DNA from: Lucifuga dentata
Lineage: Eukaryota > Chordata > Actinopteri > Ophidiiformes > Bythitidae
Length of the DNA stretch: 64,000 nucleotides
Direction: 5' to 3'
Assembly (NCBI GenBank): GCA_014773175.1
Contig: VXCM01000328.1
Coordinates: forward strand, 62,001 to 126,000
The translations under genes and the position numbers were made by a program. The notes below the pieces were generated by a model. That model ran no database searches. It worked only from the letters and a program-made list of their open reading frames with translations, and was not told the DNA's origin. Every line of letters begins with the position of its first letter. Position 1 is the stretch's first letter. Positions 35,206 through 46,497 of the stretch are shown one piece after another.

Positions 35206-36624
35206 ATCATCAGGGAATTCATAGTAGGGAACCTCCAAATTGAGAGGAGCAGGACCCTTTCTAATTCTGCCTGAGGCGTCATAGTGGGAGCCATGGCAAG
35301 GACAGTAGTAGCCTCCAAAGTCTCCGGCATTGGCAATGGGCACACAACCTAAATGGGTGCATACTCCAAGTACAATGACCCATTTGGGGTTGACCACTCT
35401 GTCCTTGTCATGCTGGGGGTCACGCAGCTCTGCTATACTCACAGCGGCTTCAGCAGCGATTTCCTTCTCTGTACGGTGACGGACAAACAACGGCTTTCCT
35501 CTCCACTTAAAGGTCATGTTTTTGCCTTCAGGGATATCACCTAGTTTGATCTCAATCTTAGATAAGGCCAGGACATCTGCTGATGCGCTCATGGAGGAGA
35601 TGAACTGGGTGACCACTGTCTTGGCTGCATAGACACCCACCACAGTGGTCGCTCCGGTTACAAGGTAGGAGAATGCTTTTCTTGAATTGCTGCTCTCCTG
35701 AGAGGACTTCTTTGGATTGAGAACATCAGGGCGACGGTAGTCGGAGAAGTCAGGAATCTTGATGTCTGTATGGGCAAGGCGGATTCCTCCAGGAGCTGGA
35801 AATAACACAGAAGTTCATGCAGCTTTTCCTCCCCCCCCCCAAAAAAAAAAAAAATTCCCAGCTGAAGAGCAAATACACTGTAAATTACAGTGTTCTACTT
35901 AAAACAACATTTAAAAGAAATGCTTGATACTAAGTTGCAAGATAATAGGACAACCTTATTACTCAGCTGATCTGTTCTAAGAATCAAAGCGCACTTATTG
36001 CCATTTCAACAACAGGAACACAGAGATTTTTGGAAGTTTTGGAAGACCACATCAGACCAGGTCCAGCATTGCATGCTTAAATAAAAATGAAGTGATACAT
36101 AAACATGCTGGAGATTTCGGGATCCCAAAAACTTGAGTATTATATTTTTGTCCCAAGTCAAAAGAATATAAGACAAATTTAGAAAAATTAAAAATAGCAG
36201 AATGAAGATGTCAGAATTTTAATATTTTCCAGTAATGGCCATATCAGACCAGGTCTAGACACTAAAACCTGTAAAAAAATAAAAAATAAAATAACAGTGA
36301 AAGGCATCAGATTGGAACTAAGATTGTTTGAGAACTGAATGTTTTTCTTCTATATTAAGACCAACAATGCCAGCTACTAGGAATAGTTAATATAAGGAAT
36401 ACTTCAAAATGAAGATACCTTGAATTTATACGGTAAAATATAACAGTTAACTAATCAGTGTTAGATTGTACCGGTACCGGCTCCAGAGAACAGCCACGTT
36501 GTCCGGCCTTACCAGCAGCGGTCACAGCGTCCTTTGCTCCCGGGAACACCAAGCTTCTTAGGGTGTGTTTTGTTGCTTGCAAATACGAGGAAAAAGCCCC
36601 GCACCTGGCGGTTATGGTCATCAT
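35185..36624 (-). CDS. uqcrfs1: UQCRFS1, Rieske iron-sulfur subunit of cytochrome bc1 complex
   Basis: Transfers electrons from ubiquinol to cytochrome c1 through a 2Fe-2S cluster in complex III of the inner mitochondrial membrane. Two exons, 36624-36513 and 35795-35185, joined by GCTG|GTAAGG and TTTCCAG, give 240 aa. Cluster ligands lie in CTHLGC (183-188) and CPCHGSHY (202-209). The single membrane helix is about 79-105, followed by the hinge [12 protein letters not shown]. The mature start resembles human SHTDIKVPDF ([10 protein letters not shown], 45-54). The presequence is only about 44 residues against 78 in human and lacks the stretch retained as subunit 9. [15 protein letters not shown] is still basic and amphipathic, as expected for import. 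Head to head with rxylt1. The stop codon lies in a minisatellite. Identification certain; completeness of the presequence less so. Confidence 0.95.
35796..36512 (-). other. uqcrfs1 intron
   Basis: 717 bp, AT-rich, with a C-run/A-run near 35831-35854. I searched it for an extra exon coding the missing presequence (something like LDLKRPFLSRESLSG) and found none. Confidence 0.7.
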
Positions 36625-37047
36625 TTTAACTCTAATTAATGCCCTCCAGCCTGAAGTAAAAACACGACCTTGCTTGTAGAATACGTGACGTGTGTACCTC
36701 TATGATCTGTTTTACCAGAAACTCGCTCCGCCTTTAACAGGTTCCGCATGGTAAGAGGTGCCCCGTTCCATCTTTTTTTTTTTTTGCAACACAATGCGTC
36801 ATAAATGAGTTTCACACAGTTCTGTCAGCAATAAAAGCACCGTATGTATTTTTACATTCATGTGTGGCAATTTTTCTCGCAGAATACCAAAAAATGTGGC
36901 GCATTTTTTAAAAATACCGGCCAATTTCGTACAGGCAGTTGTGCAGGTCAGCTGTGTGTGGGGTCCTCGGGGTGTAAACAACGGTCTTTTCACAAAACCT
37001 GGAGACGAATTTAACAATGGTAACCTGAAAGAAAAAAAAAAGGAAAA
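36625..37047. promoter_or_regulatory. Compact divergent promoter of uqcrfs1 and rxylt1
   Basis: Only 423 bp separate the two start codons. TACGTGACGTGTG (36683-36693 region) contains a TGACGT CRE half-site overlapping CACGT-type sequence; ATGCGTCATAA near 36793 is a second CRE/ATF-like site. A T-run lies at about 36773-36785. In the rxylt1 leader a three-codon uORF, ATG GTA ACC TGA, sits at 37017-37028 in a strong context (AACAATGG). Motif calls are by eye. Confidence 0.55.
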
Positions 37048-40000
37048 ATGAAAATACCAAAAAGAAAACTGTTTCTTCTTATTATTTTTGCATATGTGGC
37101 ATTTTCTCTCTATGCTGCATATAATGTCTTCTTTAGCACCAAAGCCATGTCCCGTGTTCACAGGGTGGTGAAGAAAGAGACCGGAGCACCGTTGGGTAAT
37201 TCACTAAGTACTAATGTTAGCTTATGGCTAAGATTAATAGACTCGTAGTTACATAATACTTCGTTCCATGTCTGATTAAAGAAAGACGTGTCCACAAACT
37301 GAATGGGAATTGTGTTTTGTGCTGACAGGTGGCGCTAGAGATGGCGGTGCCGTTGGTCCAGTCAAGGCTGAGGACTGGAACCCATGGGAGGATGAGGAGG
37401 TGGACTATAACTCTGCTCTGAACAAAAAGAGGCAGGCCTTCAGGCAGTACATGGGCCGGATAGATAAGAACAAACCCAAAAGGTACATGGTTCAGATCTG
37501 GGGGAAAGCTGCCATAGGTGAGTCAAGCTTTTACAACATGTCTGAAATGATTAATGATTAATTCAGCTCAGAATTTGTTCTTGCTATTTTAGTCCTCTTT
37601 ATAGTCAAAATTCTAAGGTTGAAAAGGTATCAAATGGTATGGTGGTGCAGTCATAAAATATCATCAGGATTATACTATATGGGTATGTACAGTGCAAAAA
37701 AAAAAAACAACAAAAAAAACCTTGGGAACTTTTAATAGAATATTTGGTTTTATCAGAGTATTAGATATTCACTACCTCTGCCAATGCCCAACATTTCACT
37801 TTTTTGTCAATGTAAAGCCAAAATTTTACTATATTACCCTTAAATTAGATGGATTTAAGTGATTAAAAAAAAAAAAAGATTTATTGTGCAAATTCATTGC
37901 AGAGTGGTATTGAAGACATCATCTTTTTCTGGTTCTCTATCCATAATTTGTTTAAAAAAAATGTCAAAATCACTTAATACTGATAAATCATCTTAGCTCC
38001 ACATGTTAATAGCCATTTTTTTTTTTTTTTTTTTTTTTTTTAGTTAATGTACAGCAACGCACCTGTCCAAGTATACAGTACGTGTTAAACCACCTGATCC
38101 AGCTCAATATCTGGATCTGGGATAAATTACACCTGTTGATTGTCCATCTTAAAATACACATGTATCCAGATCCAGATCTGCCTGAAAATCTAATCAACTC
38201 TTCCATGACAAGAGTCCCACTTATCTGCATAATTTTGTTTAAATCCTGTTTAAAGTCTGTTTTTAGATATCCTGACCACGGACCTCTTCTTTTCTCCTCA
38301 GGGCTTTACCTTTGGGAACATATTTTAGAAGGACCACTCAACCCTACTGACAAGGTAGCACAATGGAGAGAGGGGGAACTCCAGTCAGGAAAGATTAATT
38401 TCAGGTAACACAGATGGGGGGTTTAAAAAACATCAAACTGAAGTCTATATTTTGCTTTAGGATCTCTGTGAAATACACCACATCATAAAACAATCACCAA
38501 ATAGGAAGGTACCATCAAATTGATTATTTCATCCTCCCTCCTCTCTTGCTTCCATGTTTTTAGCTTCTACACAGGTCCTGCTGTGGTCCAGGGCCACGTC
38601 CCTCTGGATATGAACAGCCTCGTTCTGGTGCTGAATGGCCGTGAGCAGCAGAAGATCTCGTACTCCACACGGTGGCTGGAGCACGTCCAAGCTCTGGTAC
38701 AGTCCCACACCGTGTCTCATGTGGCTGTGGTGCTGCTGGGCAATGAGCACTGCAACAACGACTGGATCAGCCCCTACTTAAAGAGAAATGGTGGCTTTGT
38801 GGACCTGCTGTTCTTGGTGTACGACAGCCCCTGGGTCAATGACAAGGACATCTTCCAGTGGCCGCTTGGTGTTGCCACGTATGTAGTTTTGTATCCTTTA
38901 GTAGACTTGAGTCGTCTTTTTTGGTTGTTGTTTAAATAAATGTCTTCCATCTGTTCTGCTTGCAGATACAGACAGTTCCCAATGGTCAGGCCGACTGCCC
39001 AGATGATCACCTCCAACAGACCTTACCTCTGCAATTTCCTAGGAACTGTTTACAAAAATTCCTCCAGAGAAACACTTACGCAGGTGCTTAAACAAACAGG
39101 CCTAGATAAGGACTGCATCACCACTGCCAGGGACAAGTAAGTCATTGTTCAGCCATTTTTAAAGACAGAGGATATTGGTCAAATAGGAACATTTTTTGGG
39201 CTGGTGGACCATGTGGACATGCAAATTTAAATTTATTTGTTGTTTTTGATTTTGATCTTGATTGTGGTTTACCGTTTTGTTTGTTTGTTTTATCTCCATC
39301 TTTCTGGCTTTTGCACCTATGGTCAAATGAATTTCCTTTTTGGATAATAAAGTTAAACTGAACNTCTTTCTGGCTTTTGCACCTATGGTCAAATGAATTT
39401 CCTTTTTGGATAATAAAGTTAAACTGAACTATAAATATCAAGACCCTTTTCTTAATGTTCTGTTAACAAATTAAATTCAAAAACTTTCAAAGACTTGTGT
39501 AATAATGATAATGATGTCAGGGAACCCAGGAATTATGGGTAGCTAAATTTAGCCTGTTCAGCTATTCTGAACATCACATTTGAGTTGGTTCTTAGACTTG
39601 TTAATGTTTTAACTATAGATAAACTATAATTTGAATTGTCTTAATGGTGCATTTGTTTCCAGGATAGTTTTTTGGGAATCCTTTGCTACAACGGCACTAG
39701 GCTGTATCTTGCATTTTTTTTTTATCAGCGTGACTCTGCTCCTTCTTGCCTCAGGTGGCTCCCTCAGGAGACAGCAGACAGCCTGAGACGGTACCAGACG
39801 GCTCTGGCTCAGAGTGAGCTCACTCTCTGCCCAGTAGGCATAAACGCAGAGTGCTACCGCATCTATGAAGCCTGCTCATATGGCTCAGTCCCCGTGGTGG
39901 AGGATGTGCAGACACCTGGTGCTTGCGCAACTGGGCCAAGCACCCCGCTTCGACTTCTGAAAGCTGCAGGGGCCCCCTTCATCTTCATCAGCGACTGGAA

Positions 40001-40157
40001 GGAACTGCCAGCCATCTTAGAGAGGGAGAGAGGGATGAGCCAGGAGCAGAGAGTCGACAGGAGGAGGAGGCTGCTGGAGTGGTACGCCAGCTTCCGTCAG
40101 CAGATGAAGGAGAGGTTCACTGAGGTCATTGAGGAAACCTTTTTCAAAAGTGGCTGA
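37048..40157 (+). CDS. rxylt1: RXYLT1 (TMEM5), ribitol-5-phosphate xylosyltransferase
   Basis: Golgi type II membrane enzyme that adds xylose from UDP-xylose to ribitol phosphate on O-mannosyl glycans of alpha-dystroglycan; human mutations cause dystroglycanopathy. Six exons: 37048-37195, 37329-37517, 38302-38404, 38564-38878, 38966-39136, 39755-40157. All phases agree and give 442 aa (human 443). An N-terminal anchor spans about residues 7-29 ([18 protein letters not shown]). Conserved blocks recalled from human: [87 protein letters not shown] and [14 protein letters not shown]. The start is the first ATG aligning with the human protein. Ten to twelve nt after the stop a transposon begins. 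Confidence 0.95.
37518..38301 (+). other. rxylt1 intron 2
   Basis: 784 bp, AT-rich with several A and T runs (for example a T-run at about 38018-38041). No gene or mobile element recognised with confidence. Confidence 0.6.
39137..39754 (+). other. rxylt1 intron 5, with a retroelement-like tail and assembly duplicate
   Basis: AATTTCCTTTTTGGATAATA followed by AAGTT resembles the 3' tail of fish non-LTR elements. The 65 bp at 39299-39363 recur exactly at 39365-39429 across a single N, so one copy is probably artefactual. Confidence 0.65.
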
Positions 40158-40168
40158 ATTAATAAATC

Positions 40169-40484
40169 TTAAAGGAGCATACTGATGGTTTTGCATGTGT
40201 GAGCCAAATAAATATAACCTGTAACATGTTAAAATGCTGCTTACCATTTTCCAAAAACATACTACTGGAGCAGTACATTTTAGATTTGTTTAGTTACTTA
40301 ATTTAACTGATCCAGTAGCAGGTGAAATATTGAATTTTAAGGTGGGTGTATCACCTGAGTGATTTGGCAAAATAACACAAAAACTAAAATATGGTTTTAT
40401 CTTTTGGAAAATGGTTGGCAGTAGCGTATGCGAATAGCATTTACTGGGCTTCACCATACAAAATCGCTGGTATTTTCCTTTAAA
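40169..40484 (-). mobile_element. TTAA-family MITE, copy E, in the rxylt1 3' UTR
   Basis: Internally deleted copy (316 bp) in reverse orientation. Left end TTAAAGGAGCATACTGATGG, right end GGTATTTTCCTTTAA. It begins 11 bases after the rxylt1 stop codon. Its terminal repeat carries AATAAA at 40207-40212, about 50 nt past the stop. Confidence 0.8.
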
Positions 40485-41014
40485 AAGCTCAGTGGGAGTA
40501 ATGTTCAACGTTATTTATGGTGTGATGTATGGAGAAATGTTTGTGTAGTGAATTTGTTGATGGTCAGTCTAATATTTTGTGCAGTTGAAAACATGTAGAG
40601 TTCTAAAGCTGTAACTACTAGTCATTAAAAAAAATCTCTCAAATGCCACGATTGTATATTTACCATTTAAATGTTTACAACGGATTTGTGTTAAGGTATT
40701 TAGAGACAATGAATGATAAGCTGCCTTTGCATTTTGAAGTCCTTACATTGTTTTGAATATATGTTTTATGCCTCTGTTAGTACATTTTTAATATTAGGGT
40801 TTTGAGGAAACATGGATGGTGGCACATTGGCTTTAGGAGATGATTATGTGTTTTGTTGGTCTCTTTGGAAAATGTTAAATTAATTAATTTTGTATTGTGG
40901 ATGGATGCTGTCGCTGTAGCATGTGATGCTTTTCTGACCTAAACAAAACAAAACATATTTTCTGCTCGATGGCATTTTTCAGTGTCGTGGTGTATGGATG
41001 TTTTTTTAGAGTGC

Positions 41015-41020
41015 AATAAA
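41015..41020 (+). terminator. rxylt1: Candidate distal poly(A) signal of rxylt1
   Basis: AATAAA followed within 20-30 nt by GU-rich sequence (GGAGTGTCGTG), a normal arrangement for cleavage and polyadenylation. It would give a 3' UTR of about 0.9 kb containing transposon copy E. Confidence 0.5.
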
Positions 41021-41512
41021 ACAAAATGGAGTGTCGTGAAGAAAAATCAATAGGTGTCCATTTTTCTTTATTTCCCTGCAGATGGCGCTGTAGCTCTGTT
41101 ATTTATAAGCGACTGCTGCATTTTAAAGTCAAAACTTTTTTTTTTTTTTTTTTTTAAAGATTAGCAAAGGCTTCAACTTTTGTGTTTAACCTACATAAAC
41201 ACAAACACCCCATGTACCATCTTCCTATGAATTTGGTATATTAAAAACTACAATGTAAATTCATGTAGATTATGGACATTTCTTTATTTTGGAAAAAAAT
41301 GTGTTAGTTTCTTAACAATAGTTTCTTAATAATAATGATCACATATAGGGTCACAAACGCTCATATTAACAGTAAGTTATGAGGGCAGGGGTGTACTAAG
41401 GAAATATGGGGCCCTTGTTTAGCAGTGGGCCCCTAATAGCTTCAATGCTAACAGTGATGGCACCAAATCAAAAATGTATTAGTTTCTTCAACATGTACAA
41501 TTACATGGAATT

Positions 41513-42080
41513 TTAAAGAACCATACTGGCAGTTTTGCATGTTTGAGCCCAAAATATATGACCTACATGCATGTTAAATTAATGACAATCATTTCCCAAA
41601 ACATGCTACTGGAGCGGTAAATATTAGAATTGTCTTTCCTACCTTCCAGGCAGCCTCTGGTTTCAGTACATTCCAGTACACTATAAAAATCAAATTGTAG
41701 AGACTTGAAATGTGTTTGAGATACATAATCCAACATAGCAAACACAACTACTAATTTTTTATCTAAGTAACTTTATTTAACTTCCAGCATGGAGCTGCAT
41801 GAAAGAAAATGTATGTCTCCACCAGAGAATATAGTTACAGGAGAAGACGGATTTTACCAAAAAGTTATAAACGACCGTGCCTTTTACATTTGGACAGGTG
41901 TTCATTTTTAAGGTGGATGCATTGAAAATCTCAAAAAAGGGGATTTTGTAAAACGACAGGAAAATTAAAATACGGTTTTCTATTTTGGAAAATGGTTGTC
42001 AGTAATATAATGTGTATGCAGGTAGTATTTTTGGGGTATAAACATAAAAAATCAATCCAAAATCAATCAATCCTGTTTTA
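41513..42080 (-). mobile_element. TTAA-family MITE, copy F
   Basis: Reverse-oriented copy. Left end TTAAAGAACCATACTGGCAG. The interior ATGTATGTCTCCACCAGAGA is the complement of copy A's interior. The right end is decayed and meets the next element at a shared TTAA. Confidence 0.7.
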
Positions 42081-42894
42081 ATCTTCCTGTTGTGTTCGTC
42101 AAATTTGACCGATTTAAAAGTTTTCTCTCTGAAAAATGCAGTTTATTTTATCTGACTGTCATAAGATTCCATGACTTTGTCCACACAGAGCATCTGAACA
42201 CAGAAAAGAAATTTTGATAAATTTCATTAAATTTTGGATGTTTTAACTTTTGTACACCCTTGGTGTTTCCGGTCAAACATGACCAGCCATTAGAAATAAA
42301 TGAGTGAGACTACAATGACTGTATAAAGTTGAGTTCAGGCACATGTCTATTCATCAGACAGCTAACATTTTTATGTTTTTGTTATTAATAATTTTTGTTA
42401 CTGCTCTTTAATATGTTCAGACATTAATTTTGTAATATGGTAAAGTTTTCATATATTTTGGGTTTTATGTCTATCTTTACTAATGAAATCATACCGGTCA
42501 GTTTTGACCGGGAACACAACAGATGTTATTTGTGCCATTATTTTAAAAAATTAATTAGTTTCAAAACAAATGTCCTTGTTAAACTTTGACACAAAGTAGT
42601 CTGTGATAAATAGTTCATTATGTTTATCTGAGTATTTGTTACAGTCAAAATAATCCATAAATTATGCTTTTTTTTTTTTTTAAATCAAAAACGAGTTGTA
42701 TGAACTTAAGTTAATGAGGCCTACAGATGAATGAAGAGAAGTTCAAAACATGTAATCCCAAGAACTGAAGTTGGTGAAAAGATCTAATACAACATTAGGT
42801 GATGATATACATGGATTTATGATCAGCTATAATGGGGCGGTCATATTTGACCAGAACACAAAACTAGTTAACATGAACAGAACAGGAGAGTTAA
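42078..42894. mobile_element. piggyBac-like MITE (817 bp)
   Basis: Flanked by TTAA on both sides. Left TTAATCTTCCTGTTGTGTTC, then GTCAAATTTGACC; right GGTCATATTTGACCAGAACA, then AACAGGAGAGTTAA. Internal words such as GGTCAAACATGACC and GGTCAGTTTTGACCGG repeat the theme. This matches a fish piggyBac-type repeat as I remember it (CCTCCTGTTGT..., TTTGACC). No transposase frame. Confidence 0.75.
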
Positions 42895-42930
42895 ACTGGG
42901 TCAAAGTCTGGGATGAAAACTAAACCTAGA

Positions 42931-43721
42931 TCTAACTGGAAACCTGCAGGTTAATCACACTATGAAGTGTAACTTGCAGGGTTTGTCGGTTCCAGAAGCT
43001 AAAAATAAAAAACATATTCACTGATTTGGAGTTGTGTCTCTTGCTGGGAGCAGATCCCTCCTTCTCTCCTTCCCTCCCTCCTCCCTCCTCCCTCCTTCTC
43101 CCCCTGCAGCCTGCAGCTGCTGCGCTGCAGTCGGCCTGCCCTGTCTGCCTCTGAGCCTGCTGGGAGTAGTGGGAGAAAACGTCGAGGGAGACCAGGAGAA
43201 GTGTGTGTGAGTGTGTGCGTGTGAGTGCGCGTGTGTGCGTGGGTCCCAAACTGGAAAGCTTCACCAAAAGCGCACATAAACACGATTCCGGTCCACTTCG
43301 GCGCTCCGGACGGATAGTTGGAACCACTTTACGGAGCAATCGGGACGACGGAGCGCTTTGAAAACCTTCCACAGACACCCGTAAACTTGCGTGATTTTTT
43401 TTTTTTCTTGTGTTAGCACTGCTGTTGCGCGGACTGCTCAGATAGTTGAGTGGGTCCGTCGGTGGGAGCAGGATTGTGCGTTGGCTCCGCTGAATCCACA
43501 GGAAGGAGAACAATGAAGGACTAAACGGTTTACCGAGCCTGTTGCAAACTTCATTCCGGCGATCGTTTAGTGTCATTTCGTCTCTCTCTCTCTCTCTCTC
43601 TCGGCCTGTTTCGTTCCTCGTCCTGCGTGGGATGCGTGGGCTGCTATAGGATCCCGCTTGTTGACAGACAATTTTTACAAGAAGTTTATTAAAAGAAGCT
43701 CCTCACGCAGGCAGCCAGAAA
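42931..43721 (+). promoter_or_regulatory. srgap1: srgap1 promoter and 5' leader
   Basis: CpG- and purine/pyrimidine-rich sequence rising toward the start codon, with a CCCTCC repeat (about 43060-43100), GT-rich DNA (43200-43240) and (CT)n at 43581-43601. Two short uORFs precede the start: ATG AAG GAC TAA at 43513-43524 and ATG CGT GGG CTG CTA TAG at 43632-43649. A 214-codon antisense frame here is a composition artefact. The transcription start is not visible. Confidence 0.55.
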
Positions 43722-43785
43722 ATGTCCACGCCGAGGTTCAAAAAGGATAAAGAGATCATCGCGGACTACGAGAGTCAAGTCAAAG
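43722..43785 (+). CDS. srgap1: srgap1 first coding exon (rest lies beyond the window)
   Basis: SLIT-ROBO Rho GTPase-activating protein 1: an F-BAR/RhoGAP/SH3 protein that acts at the plasma membrane downstream of Robo, inactivating Cdc42 and related GTPases in neuronal migration. Only 21 codons plus 1 nt are here. They encode MSTPRFKKDKEIIADYESQV followed by Lys, nearly identical to the human start MSTPSRFKKDKEIIAEYESQ, and end at donor AAAG|GTAAGG in the phase expected for the next residues. The Met lies in the context AGAAAATGT. The neighbour rxylt1, adjacent to SRGAP1 in human, supports srgap1 over srgap2 or srgap3. No second exon was recognised before 64000. Confidence 0.9.
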
Positions 43786-45955
43786 GTAAGGTAGCAAATG
43801 TTTCGCGTGGAAACAGATCCACAGAAAAAGCCTTGTGATTAAAGATCCCATCTTCATCTACTTTGCATTACTTTGATATTACAACCCTGCCGCTGTTATC
43901 TAGCAATGCTCAGCCTCAAAATGTGGATGGACTTGATTTTTTTTTTTAAATTAAAAATTAGTAATCAAAGAGTTTATATGGGGTTATTCTTCTTAGATTC
44001 CTGATAATAAACACAGCTTGTTTGGGAGTTATGAAAATTATGAAAATACTCAGCTGATTTACTAGTAGCCCAGAAATGAAGTTATTATTTCTGATAATAT
44101 GGAGTAAAATGGTCAAGATGGTGGTTTGGCTTTTATTATGTAGATGTAACAACCTGTTAGCACGGTTAGACTGAGCTGGTGTGAGAGTTCGCAGTTATCA
44201 CATTGGTTTATATGCATCATCCCTATATGTGTGTAGAGGTTCAACGTCTTGCTCAGGAGCACTCCAGAAGAGCTGTTGCATGTGCACACACTGCTATCAT
44301 CTTGGATCTTTTCTGGCTATCTCTCTCTCCATCTTTCTCTCCTTTCCTCTCCTCAATGTCACAACCCCACACGCTCACCGAAAAGCATAAAACTGCTGTG
44401 TGCCCTGATTTAAGAGAGGTGATTTAGAGATGTGGGAGACATCTTAATGAGGCCACCCTAACTTATCTCGTCTCCTCTCTCTCTCCTTGAATCCCCTCTG
44501 CATGCAGAGCAGCAGTAGTTCATCCCCAGACAGACCAGCACAGGAAAAGCAGTTGCTGCTCCAGGGTAACCATGGGGATTTGGCCCCCAGCCAAAAGACT
44601 CTGTTCTTCAGTAGTGTTAGCATGCTGAAATACCACCTATTCACATCCCTGCATCCAACCTTAAACCCAGAGAAAGACAGAGGTTAGCAGGCATGGGGGT
44701 CTGGGGGGAAGGTTGAGAAAGGAACGCCGCTGCTTGAGGAATTACGAAATTGCATGTGGCTGAGCACAAGGTCTCATTTGCAAGGAATGTTAGCACCCCT
44801 TTCTTCTCCCTGTGAGGATGACTCAGGCTTTCAGCCCGTAATAGAGGATGATGCACAGTCACAGGGGATGCTGATCAAGAGATGACGAAGCCTCCTATTT
44901 GTCATGCAAACCCAACTGGGTAATAACCAGCTACCTGATGCTAAAATGGACCACCGAGTCTCAGGAAATCCATGTGAAGTTGTTATTATCAGAGGCTGAT
45001 GCACTGTAGTGTGGATATACTTTAGGGGAAGTAAACATCACACATCATGCTTGTTTTTTTCATAAAGCACTGTACTGGTCTTATTTTTCTTTTGTATTGC
45101 AAATAACCTTTGCGTATTGAATTTAAGGGTTGTTTTATTGCTTATCACTCAAATATATTTTTCAGCCGAGGACACAAAATATCCATGTCTGGAATTTCTT
45201 TTTGTGTTACATTACTTGTTGCCTAAATGTGAAACGCTTTCTCTCATAATTTGCACACTAAGTCCTCTGTTGTTCCATTCGCTGTAATTCAACCACTGAG
45301 GGACATTATGTTACATATTTTCATACTCAGCAAATTCTCACGTATCATCTCTGGAGAGGTTATTATGTTTGTGCTTATTTGGCATTACAGTTTGTGTCTT
45401 CAACCAGATGAGTCGGAATAGTTGGAATAGCAGCTGCCTGAGTATTTAGGTCATAAGCAGCAATGAAAAGAAATTGGCTAATGATAGCACAATATTCGTA
45501 CTGGATTAACATTATTAGCTCCTGGTTTCCAGCAGTAAAACGTTTTATCCTGAAGAACTCAAGCACAGGAATTTGGAGTAATAATAATAATGAGGTTCAG
45601 CGTATGATTTGTGTGTGATAAGCAGAGGCAGGCTCTGGTGAACAGACACTGATTACTCAGGAAGTAGAACAACAAGGAGCCCAGAAAACAGCGGGAGAGC
45701 TTGTTTTCATCTTCTGCTCTGCATTCTTGCTGTGTCACGGTTTGAAAATTGTTCTGGTTTTTACAGTATAAAACAAATAACACAGGGCCAGTTTTGCTTC
45801 ACCTTATGTACCCTTATTGATCTGCAGCCTGATGCTCTCTGGCTTGATTTGGACAAAAAGTGTGTGTTCCTGTACACTTATTGTTTCAACATTTTACCAA
45901 CTCATGAGAGCTATAAAATGCAGAATGTGATCTGTATTTAAGTCAATAGAAATCT

Positions 45956-46497
45956 TTAAAGGACCATACTGGTGAGTTTACATGTTTAAGCCCAATAAAT
46001 ACGTATACATGTTATATTACTACCAACCATTTTCCATAACATACTGTACTACTGAAGCAGTACATTTTAGAATTGTTTTTCCTACCTTCTGTCATTGGTT
46101 TCAGTTCATTTGCTATAAAATAAACTTGTAGATACTTAAAACATGCTTGAGTTAGATAATCCATCACAGCAAAAAAAAAAAAAAAAAAAAAAGTATAGTT
46201 GTTTTTTGTCAAAGTTACGTAATTTAACCAATCCAACACAGACCTACATGGAAGAAAACTATGTCTCTGCCTGAGAAAACTGCTTTTACTGAGAGATTAA
46301 AACAGCCAAATCGTCTACAATTGTCCATAGGTGTTAGCAGGCGAAACATTGAATTTTAAGCTGAACATTTGATTTTTGAAAGATGAGGACTAAAATATGG
46401 TATATTTCGAAAATCACTGACAGTAACTTAATGTATATGCAGATACTACTGTATTTACTGGGCTCAAACATGCAAAACTACCGGTATAGTCCTTTAA
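45956..46497 (-). mobile_element. TTAA-family MITE, copy G
   Basis: Left TTAAAGGACCATACTGGTGA; right CTACCGGTATAGTCCTTTAA. Reverse interior (complement of GAGACATAG...). Contains a poly-A run near 46170-46192. Confidence 0.8.

Larger units (their letters stand above)
41021..42930. other. Intergenic DNA between rxylt1 and srgap1
   Basis: No gene. Almost entirely two abutting transposons, copy F (41513-42080) and a piggyBac-like MITE (42078-42894), preceded by a T-run near 41139-41155. Confidence 0.7.

Noticed and set aside
42932..43576. 214-codon minus-strand ORF
   Set aside because: Antisense to the srgap1 leader, GC- and repeat-driven, no domain or splice support.
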